Source: Karalla daura (lineage: Eukaryota > Chordata > Actinopteri > Chaetodontiformes > Leiognathidae). From it: a stretch of 64,000 nucleotides of DNA. The stretch lies in NCBI GenBank assembly GCA_029224185.1, contig CM055199.1, positions 12,801,089 to 12,865,088 of the forward strand, in the 5' to 3' direction. How positions within the stretch are numbered: the stretch's first letter is position 1; every line of letters starts with the position of its first letter. Of this stretch, positions 11,517 to 24,252 are shown one piece after another. The notes beneath the pieces were generated by a model. The model did not search any database and was not told the DNA's origin. It was given only the letters and a program-made list of their open reading frames with translations. Position numbers and translations under genes: made by a program.

Positions 11517-14500
11517 TATACACCATAGGTTTCTACCTTTGTGATTAATATACGTATCAGAATTCAGTCTGGATCAGACGCTCTCAGACAACTGTTGTTC
11601 TTTGATCTTCATCTTTTGATCTGTTCGATCAAGCATCGGAGTCACAGAAACACATTCATGAGTTGAGTTTGTCTGAACACACAACACTTGCTACCAACAT
11701 CTTTTGAAGGCCAAGTGGAGGTCAAACTTTGTGCGATTGGCCCTTCGAATGCCAAGACTGATAGTTTGAGGCTGTATCAGCATTCCCCTCAATACCTACT
11801 GAAGAGAGCGTGAGCATGTCATGGCACAAACACAAAACGAGGACAGAAATCAAAGCAAGTCATGGCCCTGACTTTTTACCACCAATTGCATTAGTGGAGG
11901 CAGTTATCGGTATTTCGCTGGAATGCCGATGGTGAGAGCCAACCGGGGTGACTGCTGCCCGGTGAGGGCTGCTGTTACTCCTCTGGACAATAGAGTTTTC
12001 ACGGTTGCAGGAGGAGAGAGAGAGAGCCACTCCAACAGAGAGCCACTCAAGAGGCTAATCTGCAGGGTGCGGTGACACTCTCTCACCAGCACCGAGGCCA
12101 AACAATCCACAAGCAATTTCAATAATCGCCCAGTCAGGGCCACGCACACTGAACAAGACGGCACGGGGCTGACAAATTTAAAGACTCGTGTGTCACCGCA
12201 GTCATCCCCCTGCCCCGAAACGTCAGCATCTACAGAGGCCCATCTTACAGCTTGTAAGTCAGGCTTACAGACTTAATCAGGAACCATTTCAATGATGGAC
12301 TGCTTGCAGTAAGCATCTGGAAAATAAGTGTAAAAGTGTTTCTAAGTGAGTGCGTGGTAGCTGAGGTAGGTGCATCACGTTGGCTTACAAGCCATGAAGC
12401 AGCAGACCCGGGTTAGGGTTACCCATTACTGTCCATTACTCCTGACTTAGTGTCATGCTCCTAATTATTCTCTATCCATAAAAACATAAAGGCCTCAAAA
12501 TATCCCACAGCATTTGTTTATAGGAGAGTCTTCATCAGATGAATTTGACTTTTCCCAGTTTCCTTAGCCCAATGAAGCTAAACTAAATGTCTTCGAGGCA
12601 TGGACCAAACAAAGTATTTGAGGACTTTAGCCTCAATTTCCAACATTTTATGTGACAACCATATCAATTTACTCAAAAAAAAAACAAAAAAACAAAAGAA
12701 TCCCTGGTTTATCACACAACACCAGAGCAGGGTCGGCCTCTGATGCCGTGCCCCTTGCTGCTGGGGAGCCGCTGCCTCTGTGAAGCCGAACCAGTCTCGT
12801 AGTCCCGCTGAGGCAGAATGGGATGGAGGAAGCTGAAAGCTACCTCAGGAAATGAGCCGACGTCCTGTTGTTGGGTTTGGTGCAGATGCACAAAGGACAC
12901 AAACCCAGTGAAAGGAAACACTCCAAAAGCAGATGCCTCCGCGTGACTTGACAGAGAGGGAGTGAGAGGAGGGAAGACATTTCACACACTGTGGCGACAC
13001 GTTCAAATTGATTCCTGTGAGACTGGCTTACATTCATTTATTCACCGCTTTTTTTCCCCCTGTTGAATCGCAGCACAAGCGCTTTTGATTCTCCCCGTAT
13101 TGAACACTTTACGTTGATGGCCTTCTCAGATGGTCAGGCAATCAGAGTGCAGGTAAAGCTACAAGAAAAGAGGCATTCACTTTGGATTCCATGCGGTATA
13201 CTACAGCGCCATCACACAGTAGAGAGCGAGGGAAAAGGGTGTTAAAAGAGTTAGTGGAGAAACTAATTCTTAGATAACCTGCGAGAGGGCCCAATTTCAT
13301 TAGGCTGACACTGCAGGCTGTACCCAGAGTTTGTCACGATAAAGGAAAACCTATCAAATACTCTGCACTGCCTTGTTTCTTCTGCTCAGACTTCCATTTG
13401 CAAACAAATAAAATCCTGACTACAGGCAGACAGTTGGGCCTCTGGGTAAACAAATACAAAATGTAATCGCTATCTTCTTTCCCTGTCTTGCAAAGTATTG
13501 CCGGGCTGGTTTGTGGTTTTTCCCTTTATATGATCATGTCTGACTAAGCGTGACTGTAATCCTGAAGGTGCTCCCTTCATACCTAATCAGCACACTATGT
13601 CCTGTTTCCTGGATCATTGTGCAGCTGTTGTCTTTTGTTGCTCCTGTTCAAACTTGACACAGGGCATCTTAGAAATACACCTCAATGTTTTAGAAATCCT
13701 GTTTGACTGTTTCAGACTTCTGGAGTCTGAATTCAGGGTCTGCTTTTGTCTGCGCTGACCTTTAATTGCATTTGCATTCAGACATTATCTTCCTGTGTGG
13801 CTGATGATATCGGCAGACGAGGCGACGAAAATGATGTTCTTGTGAAATCCAGCTTTCTTGCATTCCACTGATAATGGCCTTGAGAGCAAATGAAATGCCT
13901 GTATTGTGACAACAAGACAGTTTCTACTGCTGCTGCTTCATAGTAAGAATATGCAGCTCACCAATAATATGATGCCTTTTATTATGTAGCAGCAACAGGG
14001 AAAAAAAGCAATACTTCTGTCATCGCGGCTGGCAACTTCCACAACTGGTTTCCAAAAACTACGTCTCAAAACAAATCTACAAGCTGAGAACAAAAAGTAG
14101 CAACCACAGTGAGCGGTTCCAAATCCTCAGCAAAGGAACATTTGCCCTCATCCTCGACTAGATACCAGAGTTCAGTTGGCAGCCGTGTGAACAGAAAGAC
14201 GAGCTGCTCTATTGTTTTCCTAAAAGCACAGCACCTCCAGATGCACTTACCACTGCATCTAACGTCTCTTGCCGTTGCCCAGTTTACTGCTGGTTTGCCA
14301 AATCAATTACGACTTCAATCTTAAGGTCAACAGCTTAAAATCTTCTGCTCGTTTTAAGTAAACAGAGTTGGTTGACGGACGGGTCTCCAAGGATTAGACC
14401 GTTACCGTGTTCCAGCGTCTCATCACCATGTTTAGTTTCTAGGATCATATGTGTAAACACTGACAGCGTATTACGTTGAGTAATGGGATCTGTTCTGAAG

Positions 14501-15650
14501 ACTTTGTAGAGTCACTGCGTCGGCATGAGCTCCAGATTTCTGCCACGCCAGGTTGGGACCCGATGTCGGCCCAGCGCTGCCGCTCCCAGATCCCAATCTA
14601 CGGCGTGACTCATCGGTGTCTACTTCAGACAGTGGTTTCCAGCGTTTCAGTGGATCACGTCCAGCAGAGCGCAGGCCTGGACGTGTTGTACCGAGCTGGT
14701 TTTGATGTGTAGGTGGAGAGCGCCAGTGCCGGAGACAGAGAGTAAGAGCAAAGGACCGGCTTATTCCCACTGCGAGTTGTACCCTTTTAATGAACATGAA
14801 ACAGGATTTGTTGTTGCAGTGGGCGGAGGAACTATCGCCTCCTCCAACAAAATAACTCCTCCTGACTTTTCTTTTCCCAAACTATAGATAAGAAACAAAC
14901 TGGGACAAATGAGGCATCAAAATCAGAACAGCCAATGCCTGAGTAAGCTTTCCTGATTGTCTTCCACTCCCACAAAACTCCATTACACTAGCAGCTCTGG
15001 ATGTAATGATGTTACATCATTGATAATTAGGAACATTTCTGCAAGGGCCAGGAAAAAAAAAGAAAAGGAAAAGAAAATCAACCATCAAATGCAAATGCAT
15101 TCAGACTGGAAGTGACATCTGTTTCTCGGAAGGTTTTGGCTTCCCCTCATCATACATGGACTCTGTATAGAGAGGGGCCGTCCAGGCTCTGCAGCCATTG
15201 TGATGTACACAGCTAGTGTCATGGTGGAAGCAGCTTTTAGTCTCCATATCCGAAGACGAACACCCACAACCCAAACAACAAGTTCAGCTGAGGTTTCTTC
15301 CCTTCTCGCAAGCGTCTCGTGCCTGCGGGCCTGTTTGTGTGGAAGTCATTAAACCTGTAGACAATGCTGCAGTTTACACCTCCAACAGTGTCTCATTGCT
15401 ACCTGTCTGGAAAAAAAAAGGGCCCTGGAGAGCGGTTCATAAGAGTCGTGATCGCAGCACGACACACCCGGGCATCACATAATGCTCCCGTAACAATCCC
15501 TATCTCATCCTAATGCAATCCTAACGGGCTGGATGCAAGCCATAACGCACCGAGAGCTGGAGCGCTCTCTAAGCAGTGAACATCATTTTCTGAGCCCATT
15601 TAGAGCTCTAGTGGCCGCATTGTTGACTGTTAACACTCCCTCCTCCTTAG

Positions 15651-15801
<151 letters not shown>

Positions 15802-17898
15802 ACCTGGAGATCAGCTACCGCCCTCGACACACACACACTCTCACAACACCCAGCTGACATGACATTTAGGTTGTTGCATAATACTTGGCAACCTGACTGC
15901 ACAAAGACTACGTACCCCTGGAGTCAGATTACTCTAAAACCAGAAGTGTAAATGTTGCCGGAATAAAGGCGCGGTTCAGCCAAGATGCGTGGCAGTAACG
16001 TACTGTCCTGTACATCTGAGACTGCCAAATGTTTTCAGAAATACCGGTTACCTAACCACGGACATTTCGCATGGGGGTGTCGCCCTGCCTTGTAGCGTAC
16101 ACACACATAGAGCTACCTTCGGGACCTTTCCACCCATGCCAAGACAAAGCAGCGCTTGATGGAGCCAGGGAAAACCCCGGAGATGGCAGCAATGCCGGGC
16201 AAGGCCGAGGACTCCACAGAATTTCTGTGGTTGAGGAAGTCTCTTGTTATTTTTAGGGAAAATGACAACAGCAGAAGTAGCTCCGGTGCAACAAATGACT
16301 GAAATAGTTATCAAATCACCTGCGAAGGCACTGGGAGGATGACCCCCAATAGGTCACTGGAGGCTTGAGGTTATTTTGCACCATTCTTAAGCCAGTGCTT
16401 GACCCTGCAGGGTTAGTTACTGCTTCCATTCACAACACAGGCTTCACAGTATTTTACACAGAAGTGTTGCCAGGTTCTGAGGAATGAAGGTGGCACTGCT
16501 TAAATATTTCCAGCACATCAATCCGTGTGCCTGTTCACACACGACCAAGTGCGAGAATGGTTAATGAACATCCCAGGGATAGACGGCATGTGCGAAAGGG
16601 GCTTTAGGTTAATGTTTTAAATACTTCTTAAGTGTATTTACACAAAATTGATGTCACATTTGTAGATCAGCTCCGTCTCAGGTCGACTAATCTCCTTAAC
16701 GTTATGTGGTGCTGGCAGCAGAGTTGACCAGGGTTCTTATGAGTACAGACGGCGTCTTCGGCACAGGGGAAATTAAGTCATTCAGACCTAGAAAACCAAA
16801 TCGTTTTGCTACTTCACTCCCAAAAAAAAAAAGACTGCCACAGAGTAGAAAAAGACCTCCTAAACACCAGAAACTATGCACTGGTATGCACTACTTTCTG
16901 TGAAGTGTCATTTTCAGCTCTCTAGCACATTCCAGCATCGAGGAACAAAACATCATCTGCCTGCTGCTTTGTTCTGGAAAGCACACTTTAAAGATCGCCT
17001 CCAGGCCCTAAACACAGCTGAGTCAAGGTAAAGCAAACCCGGCGGTAGGATTTCCCCGACATCAGAATATCTGCGGTTTACCCAAGTGTCGCATCATCGC
17101 CACCACATCAGGACATTCAGCAGAGATCTGCTCTAAAGTGCGGCAGTGATATTTCTCCGTACATGCCGACTCCAAGGTCAGGCAGACCCACTGAGGCGTT
17201 GATAAACATGATGCCCTATCTTCTGAGGCACGTCTGTGTGCATACAGATCTACGTTCATGTGCGTGTCCTGTAGTTGTTGACCACAGCTGTGACTCCCTC
17301 TGCACAGGAAAGGCACTGTGAGTTCTGGGCATCGCAACCTCAGTCCTTCTCACTCTCGAGTAAACTCATCTCCCCTCTCCTCTGGGAACGGGCTGACTGC
17401 CGCCGGTCACTGCGAGGAATGTGTTTGTGTTTTGTAGAGACCATCTTTCTCTTGTTTGGGACTAGCTGGCAGCAGCGACTGGTGGCGTTGATACATGTGT
17501 GTGTGTGTGTGTGTGTGTCCGATGGGAACCAGGCTCTTTCTGGGAATGATAGGGGGGGTTGGTTTGGAAAAGTGTAGCACAACATCCCTTGTGAAATTCC
17601 ATGTGGGATATACAACATTCCTTAAATGGCTCAAACATCGCTGGGAGCTTGACACCCGAGAAAGAATCAATAATTCCCTATGAGGAGGATCTTAAAAGCT
17701 GGGGATCGTAATGGGAATGACTTCATGTATGCACCCGCGCCTCGCCATACAATTAGTTCATGAGGGTAACACTTAAGGCACTTAAGGATGCAGCTTTGGC
17801 AGGTGATGTCGGAGAGGTGCCAACATCTTAAATAGGAGAAAGTCACACCGGTAGAGGTGAGAACACAATGTCCAAGTGGGAATAAACATTGAATTTCA

Positions 17899-17903
<5 letters not shown>

Positions 17904-17964
<61 letters not shown>

Positions 17965-17978
17965 AAACACACACACAC
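17904..17978. repeat. Compound CT-CA microsatellite
   Basis: A CT run of about 27 bases passes directly into CA repeats with small interruptions (AGACACAAAC). It lies about 0.6 kb downstream of RNF144A exon 1 in intron 1. Confidence 0.97.
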
Positions 17979-18581
17979 TTCCCTGATGGTGTGACAGTGT
18001 GGGCTGCAGCAGGGAATGCTCCGTTTGTCCAGCAGCCTGGTTTCATAGCTATGCCTATAATCTGACTGTACCCTGAGGGGGGGACCTGCTGCTTAAAATG
18101 GAAATAGCAGGGCAGCCAGTGACCTTTCGGAGCTCAGAGGAGCCATCCACACTGCTTTCCTCAATGCTCGCTGTGTGCATGGGGCTCGTATGCAACACGC
18201 TGCAGCTGCAGCAGCAGAGCAGCACCACTGTAATTCACAGCAGCGGCGAACAATAACAACTCCGATGATTAAGACTCAGTGGCACACAGACAGAGGAAAC
18301 CCACTGATGTCACTGTGAAGCAGCCACTGCTTTGTCAAGTACACACACACTACATCTGCCGAGGAGCCCTAAAGAGGCCAGCTGAGTGCAACACCGTCTG
18401 CCTATGCCGTGAAAACGAGGAAATGGCGAAAATAAAATGCGACAGCAGCTTCTGATGAACACTCAGGGATCGTGTTCAAGAGCAGCAGAAGCAGCAGCAG
18501 CAGCTCACACACAGACTAACACAGAAATCAAGAGGAGGAAAGGCATTGATTATAATAATAATAATAATAAAAAGCCCATAC

Positions 18582-18960
18582 CTGGCTTTCTGAGATAACG
18601 CCGTCTTGATGGTGTAACCTCAGGAAAGGTTGAGAAGATGATCTCCTGAATTGGATTAACGAGGAGTCGGCCAACCTACCGACCAGTCAGTCAGGCGGAG
18701 GAGGAGGAAGAGGAGGAGGTGGTGAAGGAGGAGGAGGAGGAGGAGGTCTCTGACGGGGTGATGCCCATGTTCATGATGTGTCCCCTGGAAACATCTGACC
18801 TGCTACTGTCGGAGCTCCGGTCGCCGAGGAACACGCAGTGATAAACAAGCGTCGCAGGAGGGATCCGCAGCTGACAATCTCCCGTCGGACTGTGTCTGTC
18901 TTCTTCTCTGTCTTTTCTGTCTGTCTGGTTTGTGCGTCTCTGCTCTTGGTTCTCACGGCT
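18582..18960 (-). other. rnf144a: RNF144A probable non-coding exon 1 (5' leader)
   Basis: On the minus strand a good donor GCCAG|GTATGG ends an exon at 18,582, directly downstream of a CpG-rich promoter region. The exon carries no start in frame with RNF144A, so it would be leader joined to the exon at 517. The right-hand border is a guess because no TATA box or clear initiator is seen. The leader contains two upstream ORFs: a short one starting in the ATGTTTCCAGGGG stretch (about 18,771-18,794) and a 27-codon serine-rich one at 18,691-18,774. Additional leader exons inside intron 1 are possible. Confidence 0.6.
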
Positions 18961-19160
18961 GCTCTCGTTTTTAGCTAGAGGCTGTGTGGTGGCAGGAGGA
19001 ATCCGGGGGAGGAGTGTTTACCTCGGTGGTAAATCAGCTGCTCCGCTCTGGAGAGACGCCATTAGTCCGCTCAAGGCTCCTCTCTGCCTCTCTGGCCCTT
19101 TAAGAGGAGCTCAGAGCGCGAGCGCGAGCAGGCGTGCCCCCTGCCGGCGAGAGGCTATCA
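18690..19160 (-). promoter_or_regulatory. rnf144a: RNF144A CpG-rich promoter region
   Basis: CpG density rises clearly here, with GAGCGCGAGCGCGAGCAGG near 19,120. The region sits right upstream of the exon ending at 18,582. There is no TATA box in the expected place, which fits a broad housekeeping-type CpG promoter. To the right it falls off abruptly into AT-rich sequence at about 19,190. No ISRE like those of the neighbouring RSAD2 and CMPK2 was seen. Confidence 0.6.
18691..18774 (-). CDS. Serine-rich upstream ORF in RNF144A leader
   Basis: This is a 27-codon frame starting MNMGITPSET, followed by a run of six serines, Phe-Thr-Thr, seven serines and Ala, then TGA. The serine codons come from the GGA/TCC purine tract at about 18,694-18,747. 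It would lie in the leader of RNF144A if transcription starts upstream of 18,774. It may act as a translation brake, or simply be a by-product of a TCC repeat. No homologue is known to me. Confidence 0.3.
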   Translation of the reverse strand: MNMGITPSETSSSSSSFTTSSSSSSSA

Positions 19161-19164
19161 CTAC

Positions 19165-20216
19165 ACTATAACCCCTCAAAAAGAACTGCCTCATCTCACG
19201 CAGTTGCATTGATAGTCTGTCACCTACTGAACTAAACTACACAGTAGAATAAAAACTGCATTTCCATAAACATAGCATAACATTTCTACAAAATTCAAGA
19301 TTTTTTTTTACATTTCTGTACTGTAAATACTAAATATAATATGAATATAAAATATGAAAATATGGAATATGAATATAAAAAATAGTTATACATATTTCAG
19401 ATTTGTAATGACAAAATTTCCTGTCTTAACTATAGTAATTATTATATTCTATTACTCACATATTGGTACTACATTTTCTCATTATCTTTTATACTTCTTA
19501 TTATTTATTATCACTACTTACTATGACTACTACTATATAAAGTATTGAATGTGATGTTCTTTTGTGTCACTTGCCTGCAGAACAGAAAGATTTCTGGGAA
19601 CAGAACAGAATGATTTTCAGGGATAACTAAAGTACTTACTTTACATACATTATTAATTGACTAATTCAACTCAAATTTTACTTTTTAGCATCCTTTAGAA
19701 ACAAAGTTTACCAATGTGATGTACAGGTAGATGAAAACACCTTTTTTAAGATAACATAAAGTGGTAAAAAAAAAGTAGTAAAACCATGTAATGGTCAATG
19801 GTTTAAATTTTCAATGTAAGCACAAACATTTCATTTTGCCCACAATGTCTGAGGATGAAACCTAAGAGACATCAGAAACAAAACAGCTCCTGCGTGACAG
19901 CTCTGTTTATCAAAAAGTAAACTGTTTGCATGACCAAAACCTAAAACCTGTTTGGCCTGACCGCATGGAAACAATTGAAATAATTACCTTGGCAAACTTG
20001 AAAATCACATTGTTAGAATTCCTCTCAGTTCTCATGTACACTGGAAAGTCAATTGCCTGGTTTGATCAGTTCTTGTATTTGTATTGGACACTTCATTTGA
20101 TTTATACTATGTATTATTAAATTTACTTGTTTTATGCCTGACCGGTTCTGCTGGGAGTTTCTTGAAGCATATCAGCACACAGGGTGAAGGCAGGGAAAAC
20201 TAGACTGATTGTGAGT

Positions 20217-20254
<38 letters not shown>

Positions 20255-20455
20255 ACACACACGTACGTCTCAAGTCTAATCTAGTGTCAGCCTAAACAAG
20301 CATGTTTTGTACTGTGGGTACTGTGGAGTCAAAACCCAGGTCCTTGTTGCATTGTGGTCTGATAATAGTGTAATCCTGAGTCAACAATCTAATGTACTTT
20401 GAGACTTCATAAAGTTACGGGTGTAAGTGTAGCAAATAAATGATTCATATTAAGA
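19165..20455. other. Intergenic, between RNF144A promoter and RSAD2 3' end
   Basis: About 1.3 kb of AT-rich DNA (especially 19,240-19,550). A CA repeat lies at 20,218-20,263. No coding frame with recognisable content is present, and I see nothing else. Confidence 0.7.
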
Positions 20456-20891
20456 GAACTTTATTTATTCGCACAGGAGAGGTCAAGGAAAGAGAATACA
20501 AATCTGTGCAAAACAACTGCTAGAGCAGATAATGTAACCTGAAGCCAAAATAGCTTAAAATGGTGTGTATTATTGCATCATGTTTATTTTTATAGCAGCA
20601 TAAAATTAAGAGAAAAAAAAGTGTTCAGCAAAACAATAAAGTAGTTTCATGACACTTTAACATGCTGTCAAGCACAGAATAAAATAAAATACTCTGAGAA
20701 AAATAAAATACACATATCAAAATATATTATTATCACAGACAAAAGTGCAAGGAATGATTTGTCTATATAATAAAACATTTTTCAACACGCAACACTTCAA
20801 TTTATAAAAATAAAGGACTTGGAGACAGATAAAACCTCCATATCATAGCAATTATATTTGCTGTCACTCAATGAGGGACAGCTGAGGATTT
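20456..20891 (-). other. rsad2: RSAD2 3' untranslated region (inferred)
   Basis: The region after the RSAD2 stop codon is AT-rich. On the minus strand it ends at an AATAAATAAAG signal (about 20,458-20,466 on the plus strand reads TTTATTTATT). Several ATTTA-type pentamers occur, as is common in short-lived cytokine- and interferon-induced messages. The exact cleavage site is not visible. Confidence 0.5.
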
Positions 20892-23323
20892 TCACCACTC
20901 CAGCTTCATGTCTGCTTTGCTCCACACATATTTCCCTCCTCTCATCAGAAACATATTCTCATCAAAGCCACTGAAGCAAATGGCCTGCTTCACACCCACG
21001 TCAAGGATGGACTTGGACGGGTCCTTCCGTCCCTCTCGGCAGTCCAGGAAACGCATCTGAAAAATTATAGAAGGTAATTCAGTCACAGACCTTATAAATA
21101 AACTGCATACTGAACAGTTACAACATGTAATACACCTACAGTAATTCCTGAAACCTTAAACTTAATACCTAATTGTTATTCATATCAAACCCTACAATGA
21201 AGCTCTGCAACATGAAATAATTTTTAAAGTTCAGTGTTAACGAAAACAATCTGAAGTCACAAAACAAGGTACTTACATATTCATCCAGGATTAGGTAGGA
21301 ATTCCTCATCTGTCAAGACAAGCAAGACAAGCAGTCAATTTCGGCTTCAGACTCTCACATTAAGTCTCTGCAAACATATAAACCTATAACATATTGCGAT
21401 ATATAAATTCAACATTTCAGTGTTATGATTGCTTATAATGGCATTAGGGTGTCATGGTGGATGTGACGTGTGTGCATGTGTGTATGTGTGTGTGTGTGTG
21501 TGTTTGTGTGTGTATGTGATGCTATGTGATGGACTGGTGACATGTCCATGTGCCCTGCCTTTGTCCTATGTGTGTTGCAACACACCTAGCAACACAGTAA
21601 TACAGTAACAATACAGTAAGGTCCAAAAGTGGGTGAGATAAATGGGCAGATATGTGTTGCCATGGTTACCAATGCCATACCTTCTCGTTGGACTCAGGAA
21701 CCAAGCAGGAGACGCTGCTGTGTCGATCCAGGAACTCCTGGAACTGCTGGTCGCTGATGACGAACCTCTCGGCCTCTCTCAGAGCTTCCTCTCCTGCATT
21801 TTCCCCGTCGATGAGGAGACACTGAAACACCTGAGCGTGGAGAGCAGAGGGTAAACATTTGCTCTAAGCTGCAAACATGCAAATAAACGTCCCCACCTTC
21901 CCGTTCCTACCTTCCAGCGGACAGGGCCGAGCTCTGTGATGCTCTCCGTCATGTCTTCATCCACGTTGAAGGTGTTGATGACCGAGTTGATCTTGAACGC
22001 CACTTTATACTGCTGGCACCAGGTGCGGATCTTGTACAGGTTCTCCAGGTGGCTCTTCCTGCCCTGAGTTCTGCCAATCATCTGATTGGTTGCCTCATCA
22101 AAGCTGTCACACGAGATGGCCAAGATGTCCAGGTAGTCACCTGATGGAGAACAAGAGCCAAACCTGTGTCAAGTTTCCTCTTCGACTAAAAACATGTTCT
22201 GAGATAATTTACAATCACTCTCCATCAGTACAGTCACAATTTGTCCTGACTTGATGGTGTTTTGCAGTCTTACCGTATTTCTGGAACCATTTTTCTTTGA
22301 TCATGCTTCCATTGCTGACGATGCTGACGCTGGGAAGCTGCAGGTCCTGTTTGCAGAACTGAACCAACTTCCCCACAAACTCTCCTTTATCGTGCAAGAA
22401 TGGCTCTCCTCCAGAAAAGTTGATCTTTTCCATGCCTGATGGAATGATAAATAAAGTACTTTTTACTCAAGTAACACATTGAATTGTACAAAATTGGGAT
22501 GCTTGACTAATTCAGTTATCCACAACCACATTTTCACCCTTTGCATCATTAGTCTGACAGTTACTCTTCAGATGACACTTTTCATACCTGACTTATCTGT
22601 AAGAATCTAAAAGAATCAGATTTTTCACCACATTTTTGTTTAACATTTCAGATAAAATTGATGAAGTGGAAACTGTCCCACAAAATGTTGAATAAACTTT
22701 CTTAAAAATCCCTCTCACTATGATGCAATACAGAAAGCTGATCTTGAAGCACCCACAGCAAGAAAACACAGTAGATACCGATCCATTACTTACATACCAA
22801 TAAGACAGTGACAATAACTGTATTCGCTACTCTTACTTTAAAGACATCTTGTTTACATACATGCAAGCTTTTATCGTGTTAAGTATTCAAACTGGTCTTG
22901 AATGTTGTACAGTAAAATGTAGATACGTATTTAATCTAACGACTTGAAAACTTTTCTGCATAAACTACCAGAGCATACTGCTGAGTCAGTCTTACCTGCT
23001 TCCTTCAGGAGACCCAGGCCTCTCTTGGCCTCCTCCAGGGGCAAGACGAAAGACGTCTTCGCGGTGTGGAAACAAAAGCCACATTTGTAGTTACACATGC
23101 GTGTGAAGTGATAATTGACGCTGGTGGGAGTCGTGGCGTCACCCTGGGCTCTGCACTGCTGCACCTTGCTGTCCTCAGGGGGGAGGACAGAGGACTCGCC
23201 GCCCGTCCTCCAGAGACGCAGTTTAGGGAGGATGCTGTAGAGGATGAAGAGGACGAGGCAGAGGCTGCAGGTGCAGAGCAGCAGCAGAGCAGAAGCCATC
23301 TCAGAGAAGTCTTGGATCTGCAT
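20892..23323 (-). CDS. rsad2: RSAD2 / viperin, interferon-induced radical SAM enzyme, complete
   Basis: Viperin is an ER/lipid-droplet-associated radical SAM enzyme that converts CTP to the chain terminator ddhCTP. Six exons: 22996-23323, 22274-22435, 21911-22140, 21681-21830, 21277-21309 and 20892-21056. All have GT/AG borders and together make 1,068 nt (355 residues), close to the usual fish and human length (human 361). Visible parts: hydrophobic N-terminal helix at residues about 9-33; the Fe-S cluster motif CNYKCGFC with Cys77, Cys81 and Cys84; GGEP at 118-121; and a conserved C-terminal half ending in the invariant Trp (KLEW), which family members need for cluster assembly. The 33-nt fifth exon (residues 291-301) is conserved in vertebrate viperin. 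Start choice: ATG at 23,323 lies about 40 bases after a TATA-like box; ATG at 23,299 (residue 9) is the alternative. No frame damage is seen. Intron 1 (22436-22995) is unremarkable, and intron 4 holds a SINE fragment. Confidence 0.97.
21440..21625 (+). repeat. Degenerate SINE fragment with GT repeat in RSAD2 intron 4
   Basis: The segment has a GT-rich run (about 21,466-21,515). Next come GTGATGGACTGGTGACATGT and CCCTGCCTTTG words typical of the second half of the fish tRNA-SINE, and it ends near GTAAGG. The tail and head are poorly preserved. Confidence 0.5.
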
Positions 23324-23365
23324 ACCTACACTACTAACAGAGTTGGTCAGTGCAGGCAGTCGAAG

Positions 23366-23374
23366 CTTTAAATA
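23366..23374 (-). promoter_or_regulatory. rsad2: RSAD2 TATA-like box
   Basis: On the minus strand the sequence reads TATTTAAAG. It places the likely start of transcription near 23,340 and gives a short leader of about 20-40 nt before the first ATG at 23,323. Confidence 0.6.
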
Positions 23375-23415
23375 CAGCAGTGTGGAGGGGGTGGGTCGAT
23401 CAGCTGAAGTGACTA

Positions 23416-23447
23416 AGTTTCTGTTTGCAAACACAGAAAACGAAAGC
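23416..23447 (-). promoter_or_regulatory. rsad2: RSAD2 interferon-stimulated response elements (two)
   Basis: Two ISRE-type sites lie 45-75 bases upstream of the TATA-like box. At 23,436-23,447 is GAAAACGAAAGC, a perfect GAAANNGAAA core. At 23,416-23,428 is AGTTTCTGTTTGC, whose reverse complement GCAAACAGAAACT matches the ISRE with one mismatch. These are binding sites for ISGF3 and IRF factors in known vertebrate viperin promoters, so interferon induction is strongly expected. Confidence 0.8.
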
Positions 23448-24240
23448 ACTCAGCTGATCAGCTCTCACACACACACTCACACAGTACTCAGCTGCCTGCA
23501 CAACTTGGCATAACTCCAGCAGACAACTCATACAAAGTGATGCAATTATATAATCTGTCCACGCCTCCAAGTACCCACAACCTTGACCAAAGGTATGCTG
23601 GAACTTTTGGCGAACATCCGTCCAAAAAGAAACCATAAAATATTCAATCTTCACTCATTACTGATTCCTTCCACACAGACATGATAGCTAAATAGATAGA
23701 TACATTGATTGTTTGAGAAACTCGGTTTCGCAAAATTGAGAAAGACAATTCAGGTTTGAGGCTACAAAACCATAACTTTTTTTTTCTTACAATGCAATCA
23801 GACAGAACATCCTCAACGAATAGTAACAATCATAGCATAAGTGCAAAATACATTGGATATGTGTATTGGTGCAAAAAGTCCCAGACTATGTGTAGGAGGT
23901 AGCAACAGTTGTGAGAGTAGAGCACAAAAACAACAATACAGTGTGTACAACTGTGGAGGGTATGATGGGCAAAGATAGATAGCAGTTGTTGAATAATGGG
24001 TACACATGTTTGCTGGTTGTAGCATTGTTTCTGATGTCTTTAAAACTAAGTGCAAAACAGTGAAATATTTCTGGCTCAATTTTAGCTTGTTTTGCATATG
24101 ACAACATCACAGGAACTGGCACTTCATACCCTTTATCATCATCGATACTGCATGACTGGGCACTTTCCTGTAATAATATAACTTCAGGGGAAATGCAGGA
24201 ATCATCGAGAACGATCCCTGAGGCTCTTACCCCCGCCCCT
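23448..24240. other. RSAD2-CMPK2 divergent intergenic region
   Basis: This is the middle of the roughly 1-kb space between the two divergently transcribed genes. It is AT-rich with a short CA run at 23,466-23,482 and no coding frame of note. A TTC-N4-GAA element (TTCAGGGGAA, about 24,184-24,193) may be a weak STAT-type site. Confidence 0.6.
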
Positions 24241-24252
24241 TTACTCGGGATA

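Noticed and set aside
23324..23449. Extension of the viperin frame upstream of the ATG at 23,323
   Set aside because: It runs through the TATA-like box and the ISRE sites, so it is promoter and leader rather than protein.
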